Notes: a model not told the origin generated them from the letters alone. Positions 9,211 to 18,025 are shown, counted from the stretch's first letter. The stretch: 64,000 nucleotides of DNA from Bacteroidia bacterium (GCA_030529945.1 JAUMVX010000004.1:1-64000); one strand, 5' to 3'. A program made the numbers and translations.

Positions 9211-10385
9211 CGACTGAATGTATTATACCACCACGGGTCCGCTTCGGACTCCACCTTGGCGGCCGTGCTTTCCCCCACTGCTGCGGGGAGGTTTACGAAA
9301 AGATCGTAGCCGAGCTTCTTCTCAAGCTCCGCGACGCTCATAGACTGGGCCTTGATGTCATCGTCCGCATATGCCCTGTGCTCGAAATAGAAGGCTATGG
9401 CGATGTAGCCGCCCGTGGAGCTTCCGATGGAGCCGCCTTTCTTGTAGCCGAGCAGCGCCTTGTAATAGCCGACCGGAACGGTGATCTTCTTGCCCATATT
9501 GTCCAGAGCATACTCGGTGGAACCCGCGATGTCCGCTCCGGTCACCACATAGAGTGTGTCCAGCTGGCGGCTGCAGTCCCGGACCTTCCCTTCGAGGACC
9601 TTCCAGGCGTGGTCGTTCAGTTCACCGCGCTGTGGGGTCATATTGGTCCCGTAGAATGTATCGACGTTTGAGTTGTATTCGAGCCTGTCCGCCGACGGAA
9701 TCTGATGTCCCCTCTGGTATCCGCCCTGGAATCCTCCGAAGGCGATCACAGGCTGGTATTTCTCGGGGACCTTGGGATCGACGCCCCACTCGTTCGTGCG
9801 GCTTCCGCTGCCTATCAGCGAGGAGTTCAGAGGGTAGGCCACCCATACGGCGACCTTTGCCGCCGTATCCAGATAGAAGGAGTAGTTGCGCACCTGGGCG
9901 CTCCCCCTCTTCATATTCCTGGTGAAGAAGAATCTGGACTTGCTCTCCGTGGCGGGGAGTTCCAGATACGCTTTCACCTTGTCGGGCCTGAGTCCGTCAA
10001 TGTTCTCTCCGGCCTGCTGCCTGACTGTGACTTCGGAGCGGCCGGTGCCGCAGAGAAGCGTCAGAGTACAGCTTCTCTCTTCCGAAGTGCAGTTCTCGTC
10101 ATACGAGAACACCAGATCGGACGCGCTGCCGCTTCCCGAAGTCCTGTCCACTTTCGCCCAGGCTTCCACACCCTCCTGAAAGGTCAGGACGAGAAGCCAG
10201 TTCGAACCGGCGCTGACTCTTATGTACTGCTCATCGGCAGTGTTCCCGAGCGCAGTCCTGGGAACGGTGAGTACGACGGGCACATCTTCTTCCGCCTTCT
10301 TCTCCTTGCAGGAAACGAAGACGGAAAGGGCGGCCAGTATGCACAGCGCCGCCCCATACAGGTGATTCAGTTTATTCCGCCGCAA
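9207..10385 (-). CDS. DNA/RNA non-specific endonuclease (NUC1 family) lipoprotein with BACON-like domain
   Basis: 392 residues. The lipobox is FVSC (C26). Residues about 36-126 look like a BACON-type beta-sandwich (WLLVLTF...WAKVDRTSGSGS...LTLLCGTGRSEVTVRQQ). Residues about 138-390 are a beta-beta-alpha-metal NUC1 nuclease: QRGH at 224-227 with the general-base H227, followed by PSADR, NMTPQ at 248-252 and the Mg-ligand N257 before W261. The first residue of the usual DRGH is Q here. Family members cut DNA and RNA without sequence specificity. It overlaps the upstream OB-fold lipoprotein by 14 bases. A surface-tethered nuclease is the natural reading. Confidence 0.9.
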   Translation of the reverse strand: MRRNKLNHLYGAALCILAALSVFVSCKEKKAEEDVPVVLTVPRTALGNTADEQYIRVSAGSNWLLVLTFQEGVEAWAKVDRTSGSGSASDLVFSYDENCTSEERSCTLTLLCGTGRSEVTVRQQAGENIDGLRPDKVKAYLELPATESKSRFFFTRNMKRGSAQVRNYSFYLDTAAKVAVWVAYPLNSSLIGSGSRTNEWGVDPKVPEKYQPVIAFGGFQGGYQRGHQIPSADRLEYNSNVDTFYGTNMTPQRGELNDHAWKVLEGKVRDCSRQLDTLYVVTGADIAGSTEYALDNMGKKITVPVGYYKALLGYKKGGSIGSSTGGYIAIAFYFEHRAYADDDIKAQSMSVAELEKKLGYDLFVNLPAAVGESTAAKVESEADPWWYNTFSR

Positions 10386-12216
10386 TGTAAGCTAGTTTTG
10401 AGAGCTGTACGAAACCGTTCTTCGAGGCAGTGGAAACCTTGCAGTCGAAGACGATTTCATAGTAAAGGTTTCCGGCCTGTCTGTCCGCAGGTACGGCGAA
10501 CTCTATATCCCCGGCCGCCGCATCCTCCGGAGCGGAGACGGAGCAGACCTGCGTGCTGAGCGAAGCGTCGCTATAGACGTTCAGTGTCAGAGAGTTCATA
10601 GATGAAGCGTCATAGGTGTCGGCTGTCAGCACTACTTTGGCTATAGTGGCCGCTACAGCGGTGGAGCTTGCGATCTTCGCGACGGACGGGTCTTTCTTGC
10701 GTCCGCACTTGATATATGTCCAGTTCTGCCACTGATAGTTGTTGAAGTTCTGTATGTCGAACTCATTGCCGCCGATTTTCGCCGTCCAGGTGCTTACGTA
10801 ATCGTTAACTTTATTGTTATCCCTGTTGTCGTCAGGGAAGGTGAGGACTACCGAACCCTCAGGATACTCCGTCTCCTGTCCGGCCTCGTGGGAGATGTAC
10901 AGGGCAGGACAGCTGCTGCCGCCCGCCTGGGCCGTGCCGTTATACTCCGAGCGCAGCGTCCAGAACGTGAGCTTATCTCCGGCCTTCAAGCCTATCTGGG
11001 AGAAGGATTTGTCGTTCTTTCCGTCAGCCCAATCCTTAGTGAGTCCATAGACATACACCTGGCCGCTTTCATCCTTAACATAAAAGTTACCATACTCAGC
11101 CCCCGTTATGCTCGCTATGGTTCCGGTAATCTCGTACCAGTCTGTGGTGTTCACCGGCTTCTCGAGGAACTCCGCGACGGTAACAGCCGTAGCCTGTGTC
11201 GGCTTGGTGACCGGATCATCATCTTCATCGTCTCCGCCTTCACCCGCTTCGAACGAGAGGATGTGCGCGTCCACCACTTCGTGCTGGCTCTTCGGGGAGT
11301 AGTAGTCATATTTGCCTGCGAGAGTCACCTTGCCGCCGTTCGAAATCTTGTCGGACCAGTCGGACTTGTTCTCGACGCTATAGACATAGATGGAGCCGCT
11401 CTCGTCGGTCAGATTGAAACTGCAGTAGGTGCTGTTGAAGCCGCTGACGATACCGCTGAGCTTGTAGTACGTGGTCTTGTCGGCAGCCTTGATGAAGTCA
11501 GCCACCGTAAGGCTCTTGGCGTTGTCGTAGTCCACGTCCGGGGTATCCACGGCCTCATACTCGACGACGGTCCCGTTAGCGAGCTGGTCCTGGCTCTTCT
11601 TCTCGTAGTAGCTGTATTTGCCCCTGACGGAGACCTTGTCGCCGTTCTTGAGCGGAAACTCGTCCCAGTTCTCGATGAACGGGCAGCTCACGGAGCCTGT
11701 ATCGTCCGTAAGGGTGAAGCCCCAGTACGAGCCGGAAGCGTTCTTGGTCACGTCGCTGATGGTCCCCTTGAGGATGTACTCGGTGTTCGTGTCCTTCTTC
11801 GCGAGGAACTGAGCCACGGTGAGGGTCTCGTATTCGGCCTCTTCGCCTTCAGGGCCTTTCTGGGTTATGGTGAGAGGGGCCTTACAGAGGATATTGCCGT
11901 AGAACACGATATTTGCCGTACGGTCGGTTTCCTTATTCTCCAGAGCCTTGACGGTGATGGTCTGGGCATCCTTCGAGGCCTTGCCGGAGGACGGGCTTAT
12001 CACGAGCCAGGTCTGGACATCGGCATCATAGCCCTGAAGCGTCCAGTCTACGGTAGCCTTGAGGGAGAGAGTCACCTCATCGCCCGAGGTGGCGAGTTCG
12101 ATGGCGGAAGCACCGCTGAGGGTGACCTCTTCCGGCCCCAGATCCTCTTTAGGGTCGCAGGCTGCGAAAGTCAGCGCAAAGGCTGCACAGGAGAAAAATA
12201 AATGTCTGAGTTTCAT
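10372..12216 (-). CDS. Surface lipoprotein with BACON domain and three OB-fold (YhcR-like) repeats
   Basis: 614 residues. Signal with lipobox FAAC (C20), then an acidic start. A BACON domain (about 30-125; WTLQGYDADVQTWLVISPSSG) is followed by three OB-fold units near 130-226, 236-330 and 347-456. Each has the same pattern: LTVAQFL or VTVAEFL, then YxLxGxI/V, a strand pair ending in DESGSIYVY or similar, and VxLxGKYxYYxxKSQ. An acidic linker (DEDDD) separates repeats 2 and 3. The C-terminal 155 residues form an unassigned beta domain. OB repeats of this type occur in extracellular nucleases such as Bacillus YhcR. It is first in the operon, so I infer a nucleic-acid-binding partner of the nucleases. 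Confidence 0.8.
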   Translation of the reverse strand: MKLRHLFFSCAAFALTFAACDPKEDLGPEEVTLSGASAIELATSGDEVTLSLKATVDWTLQGYDADVQTWLVISPSSGKASKDAQTITVKALENKETDRTANIVFYGNILCKAPLTITQKGPEGEEAEYETLTVAQFLAKKDTNTEYILKGTISDVTKNASGSYWGFTLTDDTGSVSCPFIENWDEFPLKNGDKVSVRGKYSYYEKKSQDQLANGTVVEYEAVDTPDVDYDNAKSLTVADFIKAADKTTYYKLSGIVSGFNSTYCSFNLTDESGSIYVYSVENKSDWSDKISNGGKVTLAGKYDYYSPKSQHEVVDAHILSFEAGEGGDDEDDDPVTKPTQATAVTVAEFLEKPVNTTDWYEITGTIASITGAEYGNFYVKDESGQVYVYGLTKDWADGKNDKSFSQIGLKAGDKLTFWTLRSEYNGTAQAGGSSCPALYISHEAGQETEYPEGSVVLTFPDDNRDNNKVNDYVSTWTAKIGGNEFDIQNFNNYQWQNWTYIKCGRKKDPSVAKIASSTAVAATIAKVVLTADTYDASSMNSLTLNVYSDASLSTQVCSVSAPEDAAAGDIEFAVPADRQAGNLYYEIVFDCKVSTASKNGFVQLSKLAYIAAE

Positions 12217-12241
12217 AAAGTAAAAATTTGCTTGGCAAGCG

Positions 12242-12272
12242 CAAAATTACATATTTCTCTTCAGATATCAAA
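12242..12272 (-). promoter_or_regulatory. Bacteroidota-type promoter for the nuclease/TonB operon
   Basis: On the minus strand a -33 TTTG (12269-12272) is followed after exactly 19 bases by the -7 box TAATTTTG (12242-12249), fitting the TTTG-N19-TAnnTTTG consensus of the Bacteroidota primary sigma factor. Initiation would fall near 12235, leaving a leader of about 20 bases before the ATG at 12216. Confidence 0.8.
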
Positions 12273-12344
12273 CGTTTCTTTTTCCTGTGGAGCCATCAGG
12301 CGGGGGAAAGTGATTCCCAAACGCAGGCTCTGCCGCCTTTTACG

Positions 12345-12380
12345 CAAAAAGCAGGCGCGCCCGCACGGGACCCGCCTGCC
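12345..12380 (-). terminator. Rho-independent terminator after the second OB-fold lipoprotein
   Basis: On the minus strand the arms GCAGGCG (12373-12379) and CGCCTGC (12351-12357) enclose a further GC-rich inner stem and are followed directly by TTTTTG. It lies about 23 bases past the stop of the lipoprotein at 12403-14376 and about 70 bases before the next promoter, so it separates the two transcription units. Confidence 0.8.
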
Positions 12381-12402
12381 TGAATAATCTTATGCGATAG
12401 TC

Positions 12403-14376
12403 TTACTTCTTGATTCCGAAGAAGATGGCGCGTGTCTTGGCACCTTCCGCAGTGGAAATGGTGATGTCCGTATCAGTCGGAAGATCCACCGGAATGTCCC
12501 AGGAATACTTGTCGGTATCAGCCACAGTGAGGGTGTATGGAGTATTTCCGGTCGCACCGTCATTCGCGGCGATATCCTGGGTGGCGACTATGCTTCCTCC
12601 CATAGAGAAAGTAAGTGTAGTGGCTGCACCCTTCCACGCTACGGCATAGAAGGAAACCTTCTTCGTGCCGGCAGGGATGGTGATGGTGACACTGCCAGCC
12701 TTCGAGGATGTACCGATTTTGAGAACTTTCTGGCCTTCTACTCCGTTAATGGTTGCTATACCGTCATCGTAGGCATTGGCTCCGAGAGTGTAGTTCAAGT
12801 CGATGGAATAAGGACTCTCGTCCGGAGTCGGATCCGGATCAGGTTCGTCAGCCGGAGCGGTATAAGCGAGAACCACGCCGCCGGCGGCCATCTGAGGAGA
12901 ACCGTTATATTCGCCCCTCTTGCCGCCTACCGTAATAGTCGCGCCCACTTCAGGATTGAGAACAGCCACATCGGACTTGTCATAAGTGGTGACACGATAG
13001 AGGTAGAGGGTGTTCTCCTCGTCCGCTATGGTGATGTTCACGTTATTATAGGCGGATTTGCCGCTGAGGAAAGCCACCTTCGTGATCTTGCCGGTCACTG
13101 CGAACTCGGAATCGTTCGCTGCGGCGAGGAACTCGGCGAGGGTAGCCTTGGCATAAGACTTTACGGACTCCACGATGCCGCCCGCGGCCATCTGAGGATT
13201 TCCGTTATAAGAGCTTCTCTTGCCCACTACGGTCACGATGTCGCCCGCGGCGAGACCGAGGTCCTCTACGTTCCCCTCACTTGCTACAGCACGGTAGAGC
13301 TGAACGGTCTTGGTGAAGTCTCCGGAAGCTACGATTATATTGGCATTGTGATACTGGGAGTTGGCACTCACCTCAGTGATGACGCCGGTTACACGGTACT
13401 GGGTGTCACCTTCGGCAGCAGCGAGGAACTCCTCTACGGTAGCGGCGATGACAGCGCCCTTCTGTGCGAGGGTCGTGGTGGCGGAATACTCCTTGCCGCC
13501 GGAGGTGGTGATGAACTCGAGGGTCGTGGAGCGGTCACCGCCCGCGTTCGCGGCAGCGTTGAACACTACGACAGCCTCCTTGGCGGAAGTGCTAACGGAC
13601 TTCACGGAGAGCCAGGACTGTGCGGCCTCGGGAATGGAAACGCTCACGCCGTCGCCCGAGCAGCTGAGTGTGACTGTGAAGTCACCGCCCTCGATAGGAA
13701 GCTCTGCGGATTCCGGATCGACGCTGTCCACTTTGATAAGGGACTTCTCGATGGCAATCACGGTGACATTGACGAGCTCGATGGTGCCGCTGTAGGTCTT
13801 TCTCGGGCCTTCTACGGTGACGATGTCACCGGCAGTGATGCCGAGGCTGGAGAAGTTCTTCTCCGCGCCGCTGGCATCGAGGGTTCCATATACATAGACC
13901 TCATCGGTATCGTCCTGAACATAGTAGTTGCCATAAGTGGTGTTGCTGATGTTCTTCACGGTACCCTTGATGCGATAGGTGACGCCGTCTTCGCCGTTGT
14001 TCACCTCCTTGCAGGTGGAAATCGGAAGCTCGGTCTTCTCCGTCATCTGGAGGACATTGATGAGCTGGTATTTTCCGCCGCAGCTCAGATATACGGTGGC
14101 CTCGTTTGTGGAGGTCGCCTTTTCCGCAGAGAAAGTCACGTCAGCTTCGCCGGCGGAACCGTAAGACGGATAGATGGTAAGCCAATCCGGAATCTGCTCG
14201 AAGCCCCAGGCGTCGTGTGCGGTGACCTTGATGGTCTTCGAACCGCCTTCCGCCGGGATAGCCACATAGGATGAGGACACCTGCACCTCATCGAGATGTC
14301 TCTCGATGTCTTCCTTGCAGCCCGTGGTAAGGGCGAGGGCCGCGAGAACAGTAGTGAAAATATATTTGAGTTTCAT
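12403..14376 (-). CDS. Surface lipoprotein with two BACON and three OB-fold repeats
   Basis: 657 residues. Lipobox LTTGC (C20). Order of parts: BACON 1 (about 32-111), OB unit 1 (about 118-212; TYRIKGTVKNISNTTYGNYYV, DEVYVYG), BACON 2 (about 218-308), OB units 2 and 3 (about 313-406 and 407-510, each ending GKRxxYNGxPQMAAGGxV), a DPDPTPDE linker, and a C-terminal beta-sandwich (about 527-657). The last two OB units are close duplicates of each other. It is a relative of the lipoprotein at 10372-12216. The gene starts 18 bases after the stop of the large TonB-dependent receptor, so the two are one unit, likely a receptor and its surface lipoprotein. Ligand unknown; OB repeats hint at nucleic acid. 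Confidence 0.8.
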   Translation of the reverse strand: MKLKYIFTTVLAALALTTGCKEDIERHLDEVQVSSSYVAIPAEGGSKTIKVTAHDAWGFEQIPDWLTIYPSYGSAGEADVTFSAEKATSTNEATVYLSCGGKYQLINVLQMTEKTELPISTCKEVNNGEDGVTYRIKGTVKNISNTTYGNYYVQDDTDEVYVYGTLDASGAEKNFSSLGITAGDIVTVEGPRKTYSGTIELVNVTVIAIEKSLIKVDSVDPESAELPIEGGDFTVTLSCSGDGVSVSIPEAAQSWLSVKSVSTSAKEAVVVFNAAANAGGDRSTTLEFITTSGGKEYSATTTLAQKGAVIAATVEEFLAAAEGDTQYRVTGVITEVSANSQYHNANIIVASGDFTKTVQLYRAVASEGNVEDLGLAAGDIVTVVGKRSSYNGNPQMAAGGIVESVKSYAKATLAEFLAAANDSEFAVTGKITKVAFLSGKSAYNNVNITIADEENTLYLYRVTTYDKSDVAVLNPEVGATITVGGKRGEYNGSPQMAAGGVVLAYTAPADEPDPDPTPDESPYSIDLNYTLGANAYDDGIATINGVEGQKVLKIGTSSKAGSVTITIPAGTKKVSFYAVAWKGAATTLTFSMGGSIVATQDIAANDGATGNTPYTLTVADTDKYSWDIPVDLPTDTDITISTAEGAKTRAIFFGIKK

Positions 14377-14394
14377 ATCCTGTGTCAGTTAGAA

Positions 14395-17300
14395 TTAATT
14401 GAACATATACTTAAGACCGATGGAGGCGTACCAGCACTGGCCGATGGCGTGATAAGGGACGAACGTCTTGGTGTCCGCTCCGTAAGCCGACGGTGTGGAG
14501 AATGTGGCATAGCCCTCTGCATCCACGCCTTCATACTTGAGGATGCGACCCTCGCCGAGAGCGGAGTTCATATACTTGCTCACGCCCCAGCTGGAGTTGA
14601 AGAGATTCAGGACGTTCTTGATGTCGAAGCTGACCTGGAGAGTGTTCGTGGCTCCGAAGAGATCCAGCTTGAAGTCGTGCTTGTAGCTGAAATCGATTCT
14701 GTGTACCCAAGGAGAATATACGCTGTAAGCTTCGGCGTACTCGCCCTGATGCTTGCTGAGATACTTGTCCTTGTGGACGTAGGCCATAAAGCGGTCGCGG
14801 TCGTCGTTGGACACGAAGCGGAACTCTCTGTTCTCCACTTCCTTGTCTGTAGGGATGTAGATAGCGTCGTAGTTGTAGCCGTCGCCGTTGATGTCGTTCA
14901 CGGTCATATAGGAGTAGTTGTAGCCTCCTCTCCAGGCCTCGTAGATGAGGCTGAAGTGGTTGTTGCTCTTGTCATCGTGGGTGATGGAAGCGACTACGCG
15001 GTCAGGGGTGACATACTGCGAATTGTGCAGACCCGGATCGTTAGGACCGTTCACGGTGGCCATATAGTTCAGAACCGAAGAAGCGTTCGAACCCGGCATA
15101 CTCGTGAGCTCCTTGCTGACGGTGTGGGTGTAGGCCGCCATAAGGCTGAGGCCGTCGACAGGACGCATATTCAGGGTGACATTGGCTGAATAGCCGTATC
15201 CCTTGCTCGTGTTCTCGAGAACGTAGGCGTTAGGCATATTGGTGGTCTTGCCGTCTTTCTCGTAGGTAAGCTTGTAGTCGGAATAGATCGCGCGGTTGTC
15301 GGCTCCGTTGAATCTTGCGAAGCCCTCGGTGCTCTTCACGCTCCAGTCAGACATACATACGCCGTTGATGGTCTTGTTGAAGATGCCCTCGGCGGTGATG
15401 GAGAACGGGAAGGAAGTAGGGAACGCGTAATCCACGGCGAGGGAGGTCTTCCATACCTGAGGCATCTTGAAGTCCGGATCCACTGCGGAGATTTCCGAAG
15501 GTGCGGTTCCGTCTTCAGGCTTGATGGTGGAAGGATAACCCATAGAGACGAGCTTGTTGTAGAGGGCCTCGCGGTTCAGGACGCCGCCGGCGAACTGGCT
15601 CATATCGGTCTTGGTGCCGTTCTTTCCGGTCGCGTTGAGCTTGGCCTGATACTGTACCATACCGGAGTTGGTAGGCATATTCGTGAAGAACACGAGAGGC
15701 AGACGGCCGGAGAAGAAACCGGTGCCGCCGCGTACCTTGAGGCTCTTGTCACCGAGTACATCCCAGGTGAAGCCCACGCGCGGAGAAACGGTCACGTTCG
15801 CTCCCGGCCACTTGCCGGTGTCGATATGACGTCCGTCATAGTCAAGGTCATAGATCGCCTTGTTCGTCATAATGTCCTTGTTGCTGAAGAACAGCCCGTC
15901 GAGACGCACACCGTAGGTGAGCTTGAAGTTGTCGTTTACAGACCAGTCGTCCTGTCCGTAGATGCCGGCCTTGTAGAAGCGCACGCGTGCGGCCGGGCTG
16001 GCTTCGCCGTCATAACCGTAAGTAAGGCAGACGATTTCAGGGGCGGCTCCGTTCAGGAAGTCGTCGAGAGTTTTGTAGCGGTAGTAACCGGTACCGTTAC
16101 GCATATAGCTGTTGTCGGCCATCTGATATTCGTAGCTCGCGCCGAACATCACCTTATGCGTGCCGTTGTACCAGGTAAGGTCATCCTTGACGTTCATAAC
16201 GTTGTTATGCACACCGTTGTTCCAGGTGAAAAGCTCATAGCCGAGAGCCATATATGTCCTGGTGCCGTCGGCGTCGGTCGTTCCGTCATAGGACTTCTGG
16301 CCGCCGTCCAGGATGTCGATGAACGGGAATTCCGAAGAATTGGTCCCGCGGACATCGTCAAGCTGTGAATAAGTGGCGAGGAACTGGTTGCTGAGCTTGT
16401 CGCTGAGACGGCTGTTGAGGTCGAGCGACCAGGTGTTCACGAGATTGTCCTGAGAGTACATCGCGTTCGCGAAGGACATCGAGTAGAGGGATGTACGGCT
16501 GGAGGCGGAACGTGAACCGCCGTCCATCGAAGAACCGTTCGGAGCGTTCCAGGCCTTGTTCAGAGTGTGGTTGTAACGGAGCGCGAGCTTGTGCTTGTCG
16601 CTGATGTTCCAGTCGATGCGGGCGAGGATCTTGCGATTGCTCTCGTCTGCCGGGAAGTCAGTCCAGGAACCGGTGTCATATCCGTACTTGGTCTTCACGA
16701 ACTCGGAAACCTTCTTGAGGTCGGAGAGTTTGGTGCGGGAAAGATACTGGTCGGAATCGCCTATGCCGTCGGAAGAGCCTCTCCAGCGGTTCGCCACGGT
16801 AGGGGTCTTGGTGCCCTCGTAGTTCACGAAGAAGAAGAGCTTGTTCTTGATGATAGGGCCGCCGAGGGTGACGCCGTAGATGGTGTTGCGGTCCTTGTCG
16901 CGTGCGCCGGAAATGGTCTCGCCCTCCACGGAGTCACCGCGCATATTCTCGTTGCGGTGATATACGTAGGCGGTACCCTTGAAGGTGTTCGTACCGGACT
17001 TGGTGATGGCGTTCACGCCGCCGCCGATGAAGTTCGTCTGGCGTACATCATAAGGGGAGATGACCACCTGAAGCTCCTCGATGGCGTCGATGGAGATAGG
17101 GTTGCCGCCGCCCGGAAGATTCGAACTCAGACCGAAGTTGTTGTTGAAGTTGGCGCCGTCCACGGTGAAATTGGCCGTACGGCCGTCAGCTCCCGCGAAG
17201 CTCATCCCGTTTCCGCCGTATGGCGAGAGTCTGGTGACGTCGGAGATGCTTCTGCTGACGGTAGGAAGAGAGGTGATCTGCTTGTTGTTTATGTTGGTGG

Positions 17301-17712
17301 CAGCACCTGTCTTCTCGACAGCGAACTTGGAATTTGCCGTAGATATTACCACCGACTCCGAAAGCATCTGCTTGTCGTCCTGCAGTGTGGCGCTGAGGCT
17401 GTAAGGCTCGGCGAGCTGGAGGGTGATGTCAGTGTAGGTAACGGTCTGATAACCGAGGCAGCTGACCTCTACAGAGTAAGGACCGCCGGAACGCATACCG
17501 TTTATGAAGTAACGGCCTTCAGCGTTCACGACTGCAAAATACTGAGTACCCGATGGGGTGTGGACAGCCACGACTGTCGCACCGGGGATAGGTTCTCCAC
17601 TGGCGTCGGCAACCTTGCCGTTCAGCGAAGAAGTAGTCACCTGCGCGGACGCAGACACAACAAAAGACACTACTGCCAGAGCTGACAGCAGGATTTTGAA
17701 GAATTTGTGCAT
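14395..17712 (-). CDS. Oar-like TonB-dependent receptor with carboxypeptidase-like regulatory domain
   Basis: 1105 residues from the chosen ATG at 17712, which gives a clean signal peptide (MHKFFKILLSALAVVSFVVSASAQ); an in-frame ATG 16 codons upstream would put the start on the promoter and is rejected. After the signal comes a CarboxypepD_reg domain (about 25-110), a plug with the phrase GAATNINNKQITSLPTVSRS (about 135-155) and ANFTVDGANFNN, and a very long barrel ending KYMFN. The plug and length resemble Oar/TonB-dependent receptors that import or export large substrates rather than SusC. A BACON/OB lipoprotein follows 18 bases later. The ligand is not known. Confidence 0.87.
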   Translation of the reverse strand: MHKFFKILLSALAVVSFVVSASAQVTTSSLNGKVADASGEPIPGATVVAVHTPSGTQYFAVVNAEGRYFINGMRSGGPYSVEVSCLGYQTVTYTDITLQLAEPYSLSATLQDDKQMLSESVVISTANSKFAVEKTGAATNINNKQITSLPTVSRSISDVTRLSPYGGNGMSFAGADGRTANFTVDGANFNNNFGLSSNLPGGGNPISIDAIEELQVVISPYDVRQTNFIGGGVNAITKSGTNTFKGTAYVYHRNENMRGDSVEGETISGARDKDRNTIYGVTLGGPIIKNKLFFFVNYEGTKTPTVANRWRGSSDGIGDSDQYLSRTKLSDLKKVSEFVKTKYGYDTGSWTDFPADESNRKILARIDWNISDKHKLALRYNHTLNKAWNAPNGSSMDGGSRSASSRTSLYSMSFANAMYSQDNLVNTWSLDLNSRLSDKLSNQFLATYSQLDDVRGTNSSEFPFIDILDGGQKSYDGTTDADGTRTYMALGYELFTWNNGVHNNVMNVKDDLTWYNGTHKVMFGASYEYQMADNSYMRNGTGYYRYKTLDDFLNGAAPEIVCLTYGYDGEASPAARVRFYKAGIYGQDDWSVNDNFKLTYGVRLDGLFFSNKDIMTNKAIYDLDYDGRHIDTGKWPGANVTVSPRVGFTWDVLGDKSLKVRGGTGFFSGRLPLVFFTNMPTNSGMVQYQAKLNATGKNGTKTDMSQFAGGVLNREALYNKLVSMGYPSTIKPEDGTAPSEISAVDPDFKMPQVWKTSLAVDYAFPTSFPFSITAEGIFNKTINGVCMSDWSVKSTEGFARFNGADNRAIYSDYKLTYEKDGKTTNMPNAYVLENTSKGYGYSANVTLNMRPVDGLSLMAAYTHTVSKELTSMPGSNASSVLNYMATVNGPNDPGLHNSQYVTPDRVVASITHDDKSNNHFSLIYEAWRGGYNYSYMTVNDINGDGYNYDAIYIPTDKEVENREFRFVSNDDRDRFMAYVHKDKYLSKHQGEYAEAYSVYSPWVHRIDFSYKHDFKLDLFGATNTLQVSFDIKNVLNLFNSSWGVSKYMNSALGEGRILKYEGVDAEGYATFSTPSAYGADTKTFVPYHAIGQCWYASIGLKYMFN

Positions 17713-17747
17713 AATATCTATAAGTTTGAACAGTAAATTTCCGGCAG

Positions 17748-17778
17748 CAAAGTTACGCAAAAATTCGATGTGGGAAAA
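17748..17778 (-). promoter_or_regulatory. Promoter of the Oar-like receptor gene
   Basis: A minus-strand -7 box TAACTTTG (17748-17755) matches TAnnTTTG exactly. The expected -33 position about 19-20 bases upstream holds TTTT followed by C (17774-17778) rather than TTTG. Initiation near 17741 would give a leader of about 29 bases to the ATG at 17712, which supports the chosen start. Confidence 0.6.
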
Positions 17779-17876
17779 TAATATTCGTTTTAGTAACTAA
17801 AATTTAACAATCCCGGATGCTGCGGCGGCCCCGGACGGTTCCGACAGAGGCCGCAGCCGCACTTTCGCGAAAAAAG

Positions 17877-17908
17877 TTTGCATATGAGAGGGAATCTGCA
17901 TACCTTTG
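17877..17908 (+). promoter_or_regulatory. Promoter of the metK riboswitch transcript
   Basis: A -33 TTTG (17877-17880) and a -7 TACCTTTG (17901-17908) are separated by 20 bases, matching the Bacteroidota consensus. Initiation would fall near 17914, at the first bases of the SAM-II-like aptamer, which leaves the whole riboswitch in the leader. Confidence 0.8.
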
Positions 17909-17911
17909 CGC

Positions 17912-18018
17912 CCACGTGAATGTGGAGAGATTTGCTTGCTTGCAACCACACTAAAAAATGCTAAAAATCATATCTTTTTGGTGTATCTCCACGTAGCGCG
18001 TACGTTGGAGTTTTTTTT
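17912..18018 (+). ncRNA. SAM-II-like riboswitch with overlapping terminator, upstream of metK
   Basis: Leader elements match the SAM-II pattern: GUGG (17922-17925) pairs with CCAC (17946-17949) as P1, with AGAUUUGC in the loop, CUUGCAACCAC closing the stem, and the tail UAAAAAAUGCUAAAAA (17952-17967) that forms the pseudoknot and ligand pocket. Downstream, CTCCACGTA (17987-17995) and TACGTTGGAG (18001-18010) form a hairpin before eight T residues. GTGGAGA (17922-17928), the 5' side of P1, is perfectly complementary to TCTCCAC (17986-17992), the 5' side of the terminator. That gives exclusive states: ligand-bound P1 frees the terminator, ligand-free leader forms the antiterminator. The gene served is SAM synthetase. 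SAM-V is a related alternative. Confidence 0.8.
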
Positions 18019-18025
18019 ATTTTTA
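17987..18025 (+). terminator. Regulated intrinsic terminator of the metK leader
   Basis: A nine-pair stem, CTCCACGTA with TACGTTGGAG (one bulged T), has a GCGCG loop and is followed by TTTTTTTTATTTTT. It ends only a few bases before the metK ATG at 18032, so read-through is required for expression. It is the expression platform of the riboswitch. Confidence 0.8.
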
